A stretch of DNA of 64,000 bases. Origin: Miltoncostaea oceani. GTDB taxonomy: Bacteria > Actinomycetota > Thermoleophilia > Miltoncostaeales > Miltoncostaeaceae. The stretch covers positions 372,001-436,000 of the forward strand of contig NZ_CP064356.1 of assembly GCF_018141545.1 (NCBI RefSeq). Direction: 5' to 3'. Shown in pieces: positions 25,792 through 32,716 of this stretch. The notes under the pieces were generated by a model. The model saw only the letters and a program-made list of their open reading frames with translations. It was not told where the DNA came from and did no database searches. How positions within the stretch are numbered: the first letter of the stretch is position 1; each line of letters starts with the position of its first letter. The position numbers and the translations under genes are program-made.

Positions 25792-26208
25792 ATGGCGGTA
25801 GGACAGGAACCCACCGGGATGGCCCCGGCGTCGGACGCCGGCTACGGGGCGGTCGTCTTCGCGGCGAGCATGATGGTGCTGATCGGGGTGTTCCAGGCGA
25901 TCGCGGGACTCGTCGCGATCATCGACGACGACTACTACGTCGTCACGCCGAACTACACGTTCGAGCTCGACGTCACGGCGTGGGGCTGGATCCACCTCAT
26001 CCTGGGGATCGTGATCTTCTGCGCCGGCGTCGCGCTCTTCAGCTTCAAGCCGTGGGCCGGCTACCTCGCCATCGCCCTCGCGATCCTGAGCGCCGTCGCG
26101 AACTTCTTCTTCATCCCGTACTACCCGTTCTGGTCCCTCGTCGTGATCGCCCTCGCGGTGTTCGTGATCTGGGGACTGTCGCGGCCCGGCATCCTGGTCC
26201 GCAGCTAG
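25792..26208 (+). CDS. DUF7144-type four-helix membrane protein
   Basis: 138 residues with four hydrophobic helices: VVFAASMMVLIGVFQAIAGL, then a short loop DDDYYVVTPNYTFELDVTAWGW, then three further helices (IHLILGIVIFCAGVALF, LAIALAILSAVANFFF, SLVVIALAVFVIWGL). The Tyr/Asn-rich first loop and 'WGWIHLILG' are characteristic of this small actinobacterial family. GAAAGGAC precedes the ATG. The function is unknown. A hairpin terminator follows. Confidence 0.82.
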   Translation: MAVGQEPTGMAPASDAGYGAVVFAASMMVLIGVFQAIAGLVAIIDDDYYVVTPNYTFELDVTAWGWIHLILGIVIFCAGVALFSFKPWAGYLAIALAILSAVANFFFIPYYPFWSLVVIALAVFVIWGLSRPGILVRS

Positions 26209-26255
26209 TCGTCGTGACGGTCCTGGGGACGGGGGCGCTCCCCGACGGCCGGTCA

Positions 26256-26283
26256 GCCGGGCACGGTGGGGATCGTGCCCGGC
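26256..26283. terminator. Hairpin terminator after the DUF7144 gene
   Basis: GCCGGGCACG and its exact complement (10-bp arms) around an eight-base loop, in the short gap before the AI-2E transporter gene. Confidence 0.6.
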
Positions 26284-26299
26284 CGACCCCCTCCCCCGC

Positions 26300-27439
26300 G
26301 TGACCGGGCCGCAGGAGGGGACCCCCCCGGCCGCGGACGGTGCCCCCGACCCGCTGCTGCCGCCGCGCACGTTCGCGCCGCCGGCGTGGCTGCGCGACAT
26401 GGGCCGCACGGCCTGGGCGCTCGTCGGCATCGCCGTGGTCGTCGTCGGGGCGCTCCTGCTGCTGGGGGTCGCGTCCGACATCGTGACCCCGGTCATCGCG
26501 GCGGGGGTCGCCGCCTCCGTCGCGGGCCCCGCCGTCGCCTGGATGGGCCGCCGCTGGCGCCTGCCGCGCGCCGCGGGGGCGGGGATCGTGCTGCTCGGCC
26601 TGCTGGGGGCGGCGGTGGTCATCGCCCTGATGGTCGTCCACGGGATCACGGGGCAGGCCGACGAGATCCGCGCGGCCCTCTCGTCCGGCGCCGACACGAT
26701 CGAGGGGTGGGCCGACGACGCCGGGACGTCGCAGACGGGGGACGCGCGCCAGGACCTCGAGGCGGCGCTCCCCGCGATCGGCGGCGCGCTGCTCGGCGGG
26801 GTGGTGCAGGGCATCAGCGGCCTGACGTCGCTCGCCTTCTTCCTGTCGTTCTTCTTCTTCAGCACGTTCTTCCTGCTGAAGGACGGCCCCGTCTACCGGC
26901 GCTTCGCGGACCGCCACCTCGGGCTCCCGCGACCCGTCGCCACGATCATCACCGGCGACGTCGTCGGGTCCCTGCGCGACTACTTCTACGGGGTCACCCT
27001 CGTCGCGGTCTTCAACGCGGTGCTCGTCGGGGCGGGGGCCCTCGCGCTCGGGGTGCCCCTCGCCGGGACCATCGCCGTCGTGACCTTCGTGACGGCCTAC
27101 ATCCCGTTCATCGGCGCGTTCATCTCCGGCGCGTTCGCGGTCGTGATCGCCCTGGGCAGCGAGGGCACCGACACCGCCCTCCTCATGCTGGTGATCGTGC
27201 TGCTCGCCAACGGGATCCTGCAGCAGATCGTCCAGCCGATCGCCTTCGGGGCGACGCTCGACCTGAACCCCCTCGTCGTCCTGATCACGACGATCGCGGG
27301 CGGCGCCCTGTTCGGCATGCCGGGGCTGGTGCTGGGGGCGCCGCTGACCGCCGCCGGGGTGCGGATCGCCGCGGACGTCGCCCGGGCGCGGTCCGGGGTC
27401 GGCGCGGCGCCCGTCGCCACGACGGCGGAGGGTCCGTGA
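26300..27439 (+). CDS. AI-2E family transporter (PerM/TqsA-like)
   Basis: A 379-residue membrane protein with about eight helices. The family core is clear: FFFFSTFFLLKDGPVYRRF, then SLRDYFYGVTLVAVFNAVLVG, TAYIPFIGAFISGAFAV and LNPLVVLITTIAGGALFGMPG. Members export autoinducer-2 or other small molecules, or act as Na+/H+ antiporters; the substrate here is unknown. A GTG start gives a short Pro-rich head before the first helix. The stop overlaps the GTG of the next gene, so the two are coupled. Confidence 0.88.
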   Translation: MTGPQEGTPPAADGAPDPLLPPRTFAPPAWLRDMGRTAWALVGIAVVVVGALLLLGVASDIVTPVIAAGVAASVAGPAVAWMGRRWRLPRAAGAGIVLLGLLGAAVVIALMVVHGITGQADEIRAALSSGADTIEGWADDAGTSQTGDARQDLEAALPAIGGALLGGVVQGISGLTSLAFFLSFFFFSTFFLLKDGPVYRRFADRHLGLPRPVATIITGDVVGSLRDYFYGVTLVAVFNAVLVGAGALALGVPLAGTIAVVTFVTAYIPFIGAFISGAFAVVIALGSEGTDTALLMLVIVLLANGILQQIVQPIAFGATLDLNPLVVLITTIAGGALFGMPGLVLGAPLTAAGVRIAADVARARSGVGAAPVATTAEGP

Positions 27440-28605
27440 GCGCGTCCGACGGCGACACGGGTCCGCCCGGCCCCCCGGAGGAGACGGTCACGGAGGTCGG
27501 GCGACGCCGGCTGCACATCCCGGACACCGTCGCGCGGGGCCTGCTCGCCCTGCTGCTGCTCGGGTTGATCCTGTGGGTTCTGCTGTCGAACGTCGGGGAC
27601 CTGGAGGCGGTCGCCGAGGCGCTCGCCGGCGTGTCGTGGGAGGCGGCGGTGCTGCTCATCGCGCTGCTGCTCGCGACGCAGGTCGTGATCGCGTCGCAGC
27701 TGGCGTTCACCGTCCCGGGGCTCGGCGTCACGCGGGCGGTCGTGACGGTCGAGTCGGCGGCGGCCGTGTCGAACACGGTCCCCGGCCCCTCGGGGACCGC
27801 CACCCGGCTCGGGATCCTGCGGTCCTGGGGCTTCTACACCGACGACTTCGCGCGGAGCTGGCTGTTCACGAGCTCGCTGACGAACCTCGTGGTCCTCGTC
27901 ATGCCGGTGCTCGCCATCATCATCGCGGCGGCCCTCGGGGAGGTCACGACCGGCGTGGTGGTGCTGGCGGTCATCGGCGGCGTCGCCTCCGTCGTGGGGA
28001 TCGTGCTGGTGTGGCTCATGCTCCGCAGCGAGACGTTCTCGCGCCGCATCGGGACCCTGGCGGGCCGGTTCGCGCGGTGGGCGCGCGGGGTGGTGTCGAA
28101 GCGGCCGAGCGAACGCGACTTCGCCGAGGCCGCGGTGCGGTTCCGGGACGGCCTGCGCGCGACGTGGCGGGAGAACGGCGGCCGCGTGAGCCTCGCGGTG
28201 GTCGCCGCGTACGGCCTGAACGCGCTGATGCTCTCCATCTCGATGCGCGCCGTGGGCCTCGGGTACGACGTCCTGCCCGTCGGGTCGATCGTCGTGGTCT
28301 ACGCCTTCGTGCGGCTGCTGACGATCGTCAACCTCACGCCGGGCGGGGTGGGCGTGGTGGAGGCGCTCTACGTGTCGGGCTTCCTGCTCGTCGCGACGGG
28401 CGCCGACGAGTCGCAGATCGTCGCCGGGGTGTTCCTCTTCCGCGGCCTCACCTACGTCGGTCCGATCCTGCTCGGCGTCGTGGGGCTGCTGATCTGGAAG
28501 CTGCGGTCGTCGTGGCGGGTCCCGTCACCGCCGGAGCCGGTGGGTGCCGCGGGCGTCGGCGCGGTCATCGCCGACCGCGAGCCCCCCGGCCCGGGGGCGC
28601 GCTAG
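27436..28605 (+). CDS. UPF0104/LPG-synthase-like flippase membrane protein
   Basis: A 389-residue protein with about eight hydrophobic helices. The family features are ESAAAVSNTVPGPSGTATRLG near residue 115 and IVNLTPGGVGVVEALYVSG near 300, as in the membrane domain of lysylphosphatidylglycerol synthases and related glycolipid-linked proteins. There is no C-terminal aminoacyl-transfer domain, so it is probably a flippase or lipid-handling protein. It is coupled by GTGA to the AI-2E gene, and its end overlaps the convergent metallo-beta-lactamase gene by four bases. Confidence 0.83.
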   Translation: MSASDGDTGPPGPPEETVTEVGRRRLHIPDTVARGLLALLLLGLILWVLLSNVGDLEAVAEALAGVSWEAAVLLIALLLATQVVIASQLAFTVPGLGVTRAVVTVESAAAVSNTVPGPSGTATRLGILRSWGFYTDDFARSWLFTSSLTNLVVLVMPVLAIIIAAALGEVTTGVVVLAVIGGVASVVGIVLVWLMLRSETFSRRIGTLAGRFARWARGVVSKRPSERDFAEAAVRFRDGLRATWRENGGRVSLAVVAAYGLNALMLSISMRAVGLGYDVLPVGSIVVVYAFVRLLTIVNLTPGGVGVVEALYVSGFLLVATGADESQIVAGVFLFRGLTYVGPILLGVVGLLIWKLRSSWRVPSPPEPVGAAGVGAVIADREPPGPGAR

Positions 28606-29396
28606 TGGGTGTGGTCCCCCGGTCCGGGGAGCGCGACGACGGTGGTGCCGCCGACCGCCAGCACCCGCACGTCGACGCCGGGCGCGAGGACGGCGGCCGC
28701 CGCCGCGAACGCCCCGCCCGGGTCACGCAGGTACGCCGCCCGTGCCGTGACCGGCCACGGCGCGTAGGTGCCCCAGTGGACGGGGATCGCCACGCGCGGC
28801 CGCAGCAGCCGCAACGCCTGGGCGGCGCGGGTGGGGTCGAGGTGCCCGGGGCCGAGGCGCGGTCCCCAGCCGCCGACGGGCAGCAGCGCCACGTCGAGCC
28901 GCGGGGCGATGTGCGCCATCCCGTCGAAGAGGTCGGTGTCGCCCGCGACGTACGCGGTGCCGGTGCCCTCCACCACGAACCCGAGCGCGACGGCGCGGGC
29001 GCCGCGCACGCCCCGCGGACCGCGCCGCCGCCCCCCGCCGTCGTGGGCCGCCGGCGTCGCCCGGACCCGCAGCGGGCCGACCTCCGCGACGTCGCCGGGG
29101 TGCATCTCGGTGACGGCGCGCCGGCCCGCCCCCGCGAGGAGCGCGCGTGCGCCCCAGGGGGCGAGGACCGGAACCCCCGGGTCGATGCGGCGCAGCGACG
29201 GCAGGTCGAGGTGGTCGCGGTGGAGGTGGGAGATCAGCACCGCCGACAGGCCGTCGGCGACCCGCCCCGGGGTGGGGGCGACCCGGTGGAGGTGGCCGAG
29301 TCGTCCCCGCAGGAGCGGGTCCGTCAGCACCGCGACCCCGTCCATCTCGATCCGCGCGGTCGCGTGCCCCGCCCAGGTGACCACGAGCCCCGTCAT
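28602..29396 (-). CDS. Metallo-beta-lactamase-fold hydrolase
   Basis: A 264-residue hydrolase of the UPF0173/UlaG-like type. The N-terminus VVTWAGHATARIEMDGVAVLTDPLL is typical. The di-metal motif is HLHRDH (H57, H59, D61, H62), with further metal ligands in AAHDGGG, VAGDTDLF and PVHWGTY near the end. This resembles enzymes acting on N-acyl-phosphatidylethanolamine-like or sugar-phosphate substrates, but no substrate can be assigned. It is convergent with the flippase-like gene and divergent from the phosphodiesterase gene. Confidence 0.88.
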   Translation of the reverse strand: MTGLVVTWAGHATARIEMDGVAVLTDPLLRGRLGHLHRVAPTPGRVADGLSAVLISHLHRDHLDLPSLRRIDPGVPVLAPWGARALLAGAGRRAVTEMHPGDVAEVGPLRVRATPAAHDGGGRRRGPRGVRGARAVALGFVVEGTGTAYVAGDTDLFDGMAHIAPRLDVALLPVGGWGPRLGPGHLDPTRAAQALRLLRPRVAIPVHWGTYAPWPVTARAAYLRDPGGAFAAAAAVLAPGVDVRVLAVGGTTVVALPGPGDHTH

Positions 29397-29413
29397 GCGG
29401 GCGGGGGGACGCC

Positions 29414-31450
29414 GTGAGCGCCCCCGGGGTCCCCGAGGCCCGCCCGGAGACGCTGCGCATCCGGCCCGGCGCCCTCGCCGTCGCCTGGGTGGTCGCGGCC
29501 CTCGCCCTCGGGTTCGCCGCCGTCGTCCTGCCGGGGCTGCGCGTGCACGGCGCCGCGGGCGCCCTGCTCGCGGCGGCGCTGATCGCCGTCCTCAACGCGG
29601 TCGTCCCGCCGGTCGTCGCCGCCCTGCGTGTGCCGTACACGCTGCTCGTCGACTTCGTCCTGATCCTCCTCATCGACGGGGCGATGCTGAAGGCGGCGTC
29701 GGAGATCGTCCCGGGCGCCCTGACGGTCGACTCCTACGGGTGGGCGCTCCTCGCGGCGCTGATCATGTCCGCCGCATCGGTGGTCCTCGAGGTGGTCCTC
29801 GGGACGAACGACGACGACACCTACATGCTGCGCCAGGCGCGGCGCATCGCCCGCCGCGGCGGCGGCGGCGAGCGGTCGGACGTCCCGGGGATCGTGTTCC
29901 TGGAGATCGACGGCCTCGCGCTCCCGGTGCTGCGGCGCGCGATGCGGGACGGCAACGCACCGGCGATGGCGTCGTGGCTCGCGGACGGCTCCCACCGGTT
30001 GATCGAGTGGGAGACCGACCTGTCGTCGCAGACCGGCGCGTCGCAGGCGGGCATCCTGCTCGGCTCGAACGAGGACATCCCGGCGTTCCGGTGGGTCGAG
30101 AAGGAGACGGGGCGGACGATGGCGTGCTCGGCGCCCGCCGACTGCGCCGAGATCGAGCGCCGCCTCTCCACCGGCCGCGGGCTGCTGCGCGACGGAGGGG
30201 CGAGCCGCGGCAACCTCCTGTCGGGCGACGCGGACCACGTGATCCTCACGGTCAGCCGCATCGAGGAGGAGAAGGGCGCCAACCCCGGCTACCGCGCGTT
30301 CTTCGCGAACGGCTCGAACGTGACGCGGACGATGGTGCTGTTCACGTGGGAGGTGATCCTCGAGCTGATCGCGGCGGCCCGCAGCGCCCGCCGGGACGTC
30401 CGCCCGCGCGGCCACCGCGGCGGCGTCTACCCGTTCATGCGCGCCGCCCTCTGCGTCGCGGTGCGCGACCTCATCGTGTTCGGGGTGATCCTCGACATGA
30501 TGCGCGGCCGCCCCGCCGTCTACGCGACGTTCTCGAGCTACGACGAGGTGGCCCACCACTCGGGGCTGGAGCGCGCCGACACGCTCGAGGCGCTGCGCAA
30601 GCTCGACCAGCAGTTCGCCCGCATCGACCGCGCGCGGGCGCACGCCGCCCGGCCCTACGACATCGTCGTGCTCTCCGACCACGGCCAGACCCAGGGCGCG
30701 ACGTTCCGGCAGCGCAACGGGTACGGCCTCGACGAGCTGGTGTCGCGGTCGCTGTCCCGGGGGGAGGTCGCCCTGATGGAGGGCGGCGACGAGAACGACG
30801 GCGCCGTCGGCCGGGCCGTGTCGGAGGCCACCGGCCGGCCCGTCGGCCGCGACGGCTCCGGCGACGTCCCCGCCGACGGCGGGCGGGACGTGGTGCTCGC
30901 GTCGGGCAACCTCGGCCTCGTGTACCTGATGGGGGTGCCGCGCCGGCTGACGCGGGAGGAGATCGACGCCGCCCACCCGGACCTGATCCCGGCGCTGCGC
31001 GCCCACCCCCACATCGGCTGGCTGATGGTCCGCGGGGCCGACGGGCCACTGGTGCTCGGCGCCCGCGGGGTGCGCCACCTCGCCTCCGGCCGGGTCGAGG
31101 GCGAGGACCCCCTCGCGCCGTTCCCGCCGACCGCCGCGGGTCACCTCCTCCGCGCCGACGGGTTCGCGCACGTCGCGGACATCATGGTGGGGAGCTTCTA
31201 CGACCCGGTCCTCGAGGAGGGGTGCGCGTTCGAGGAGCTGATCTCGTTCCACGGCGGGCTCGGCGGCCCGCAGACCCGCCCGTTCATCCTCCACCCCGCG
31301 CACCTCGCCGCACCCGGCGCGCCGCTCGTCGGCGCCGCGGCCGTGCACGATGTGCTGGCGGGCTGGCGCGGGGCGACCGCCGACGGGCGGCGGGACCCGG
31401 CCCCGGCGGGCACCACCACGGACCACACGGACGGAGGACGACATGGGTGA
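29414..31450 (+). CDS. Holin-like membrane domain fused to alkaline-phosphatase-fold hydrolase
   Basis: 678 residues. Residues 20-130 hold four hydrophobic helices of phage_holin_4_2 type (VLPGLRVHGAAGALLAAAL, LLVDFVLILLIDGAMLK). Residues 155-640 form a nucleotide-pyrophosphatase/phosphodiesterase domain: LEIDGL (metal Asp), SSQTGASQAGILLG (nucleophile region), SYDEVAHHSGLER and LSDHGQTQG (metal Asp/His), and ISFHGGLGG near the end. The C-terminal 30 residues are Gly/Asp/Thr-rich. The stop overlaps the amphi-Trp gene's ATG. It likely acts on a membrane or envelope phosphodiester; the substrate is unknown. A GTG start is used. Confidence 0.87.
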   Translation: MSAPGVPEARPETLRIRPGALAVAWVVAALALGFAAVVLPGLRVHGAAGALLAAALIAVLNAVVPPVVAALRVPYTLLVDFVLILLIDGAMLKAASEIVPGALTVDSYGWALLAALIMSAASVVLEVVLGTNDDDTYMLRQARRIARRGGGGERSDVPGIVFLEIDGLALPVLRRAMRDGNAPAMASWLADGSHRLIEWETDLSSQTGASQAGILLGSNEDIPAFRWVEKETGRTMACSAPADCAEIERRLSTGRGLLRDGGASRGNLLSGDADHVILTVSRIEEEKGANPGYRAFFANGSNVTRTMVLFTWEVILELIAAARSARRDVRPRGHRGGVYPFMRAALCVAVRDLIVFGVILDMMRGRPAVYATFSSYDEVAHHSGLERADTLEALRKLDQQFARIDRARAHAARPYDIVVLSDHGQTQGATFRQRNGYGLDELVSRSLSRGEVALMEGGDENDGAVGRAVSEATGRPVGRDGSGDVPADGGRDVVLASGNLGLVYLMGVPRRLTREEIDAAHPDLIPALRAHPHIGWLMVRGADGPLVLGARGVRHLASGRVEGEDPLAPFPPTAAGHLLRADGFAHVADIMVGSFYDPVLEEGCAFEELISFHGGLGGPQTRPFILHPAHLAAPGAPLVGAAAVHDVLAGWRGATADGRRDPAPAGTTTDHTDGGRHG

Positions 31451-31688
31451 CGAGTTCGAGCTCTACGGCCGGTCGGAGGAGATGACCCGCGAGGAGGCGG
31501 CGCGGCGTCTGCACGCCATCGCCGACGAGCTCGCGTCGAACAACGGGATCCGGGTGACCCGCGACAACACGCGCCTCTCCATCGCGGTCCCCGCCCGCGT
31601 CGAGCTCTCCGTCGAGGTCGAGCAGGACGACGACGGGATGGAGATCGAGATCGAGATCGGCTGGCGGGGCGGGCCGATGGCGACCTGA
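31443..31688 (+). CDS. Amphi-Trp domain small protein
   Basis: An 81-residue acidic protein. FELYGRSEEMTREEAARRLHAIADELASNN and a beta strand region (LSIAVPARVELSVEVEQDDDGMEIEIEIGWR) match the amphi-Trp domain, named for its amphipathic helix-strand pattern with a late Trp. The ATG lies inside the end of the phosphodiesterase gene in another frame (8-base overlap) and GGAGGA precedes it, so the pair is translationally coupled. The domain's function is unknown. Confidence 0.85.
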   Translation: MGDEFELYGRSEEMTREEAARRLHAIADELASNNGIRVTRDNTRLSIAVPARVELSVEVEQDDDGMEIEIEIGWRGGPMAT

Positions 31689-31701
31689 GTCCGGCGGCGG
31701 G

Positions 31702-31908
31702 TCACGGCCCGCGGACGACGGTGACCATCTCGCCGGGCGCCCACTCCCGCGCGACGTCGTCCCGGCCCGGGACGCGCAGCACCACGTGGACGGCCGTCTC
31801 CGTCCGCACGATGTCGCGGGCGACGGTGGCCTCGACGTCCCCGTCGCCGAGGTCGACCCGGATCACGTCGCCGACCTGGAGCCTCTGCACGACGAACTCC
31901 ATCGCCAT
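31702..31908 (-). CDS. Small beta-rich protein of unknown function
   Basis: 68 residues: MAMEFVVQRLQVGDVIRVDL, then VEATVARDIVRTETAVHVVLRV and WAPGEMVTVVRGP. The regular strand pattern suggests a small barrel of SH3 or HIRAN-like size, with no catalytic motif visible. GAGGAGGGG precedes the ATG and a 21-bp element lies 74 bases upstream, both supporting a real gene. I do not recognise the family. Confidence 0.68.
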   Translation of the reverse strand: MAMEFVVQRLQVGDVIRVDLGDGDVEATVARDIVRTETAVHVVLRVPGRDDVAREWAPGEMVTVVRGP

Positions 31909-31982
31909 CGGTCCACCCCCCTCCTCGGCGTGGCGCACGGGTCCCCGGACACCCCCCATGGGACGCCCCGCGGGACCCGCGC

Positions 31983-32003
31983 GCATCGCCCGAAGGGGAT
32001 GAG
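31983..32003 (-). promoter_or_regulatory. 21-bp regulon element, copy 9
   Basis: Reverse strand CTCATCCCCTTCGGGCGATG plus C, ending 74 bases before the small beta-rich gene. A weaker, possibly degenerate copy lies on the plus strand near 32047-32070, upstream of the DUF1269 gene. Confidence 0.62.
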
Positions 32004-32125
32004 CGGGGGCCGGGCGTCCCACCCACCCGGCGTCATCACCCGGGTGAGCGTCCCCGCCGGGTCATCGCCCCCACCACGCGCGGCATACGTTCGGGTCGTC
32101 CGGCGCCCGGTGAGGAGGAAGGACG

Positions 32126-32623
32126 ATGGCGACGACCCTGACGGTCTGGAAGTACCGCACCCCGGCGGGAGCCGAGGACGCGCTGGCGGTGCTCGAGGAG
32201 CTGAGGAGCGAGCAGCTGATCGAGATCCACGACGCCGCGGTCGTGTCGTGGTCCCCGGGCGCGAAACGGCCGAAGACGCGTGAGCTCAACAGCCTGACCG
32301 GTGTGGGCGCACTCGGCGGGGCGTTCTGGGGGTTGCTCTTCGGGCTCGTGTTCTTCATCCCGCTCCTCGGGGTCGCGGTCGGCGCGGCGATGGGGGGACT
32401 GGCCGGCTCGCTCACGGACGTCGGGATCGACGACAGCTTCATCAGGAAGATCCGCGAGGAGGTCACCCCCGGCACCTCCGCGCTCTTCCTGCTCACGTCG
32501 GGGGCCGTCATGGAGAAGGTGCTCGACCGCTTCCAGGCGCACGAGCGGCCGGAGCTCATCCAGACCAACCTGTCGGACGAGGACGAGGCGGCCCTCCGCC
32601 AGGCCTTCACCGAGCAGGGCTGA
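32126..32623 (+). CDS. DUF1269 membrane-hairpin protein (second)
   Basis: 165 residues. The N-terminal domain (TLTVWKYRTPAGAEDALAVLEEL) ends in AAVVSWSPGAKRPKTRELN, followed by a glycine-rich membrane hairpin (GALGGAFWGLLFGLVFFIPLLGVAVGAA) and a C-terminal domain (TPGTSALFLLTSGAVMEKV). It matches the DUF1269 'W..G..RP' variant. It differs clearly from the copy at 20.3 kb, so it is not a recent duplicate. GAGGAAGGAC precedes the ATG. The function is unknown. Confidence 0.85.
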   Translation: MATTLTVWKYRTPAGAEDALAVLEELRSEQLIEIHDAAVVSWSPGAKRPKTRELNSLTGVGALGGAFWGLLFGLVFFIPLLGVAVGAAMGGLAGSLTDVGIDDSFIRKIREEVTPGTSALFLLTSGAVMEKVLDRFQAHERPELIQTNLSDEDEAALRQAFTEQG

Positions 32624-32664
32624 CGCGACGGAGGGACCCCGGCCACCGCCGGGCGGCGGACGGG

Positions 32665-32685
32665 ATCGTCCGATCCGGCCGATGC
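32665..32685 (+). promoter_or_regulatory. 21-bp regulon element, copy 10 (toward second LAL gene)
   Basis: Plus strand ATCGTCCGATCCGGCCGATG plus C, the most divergent of the ten but of the same length and polarity. It ends 31 bases before the ATG of the second LAL regulator, so that regulator may belong to the regulon. Confidence 0.5.
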
Positions 32686-32716
32686 CGTCCCGTGGCCCGG
32701 CGGGGTCGGATGGCGC

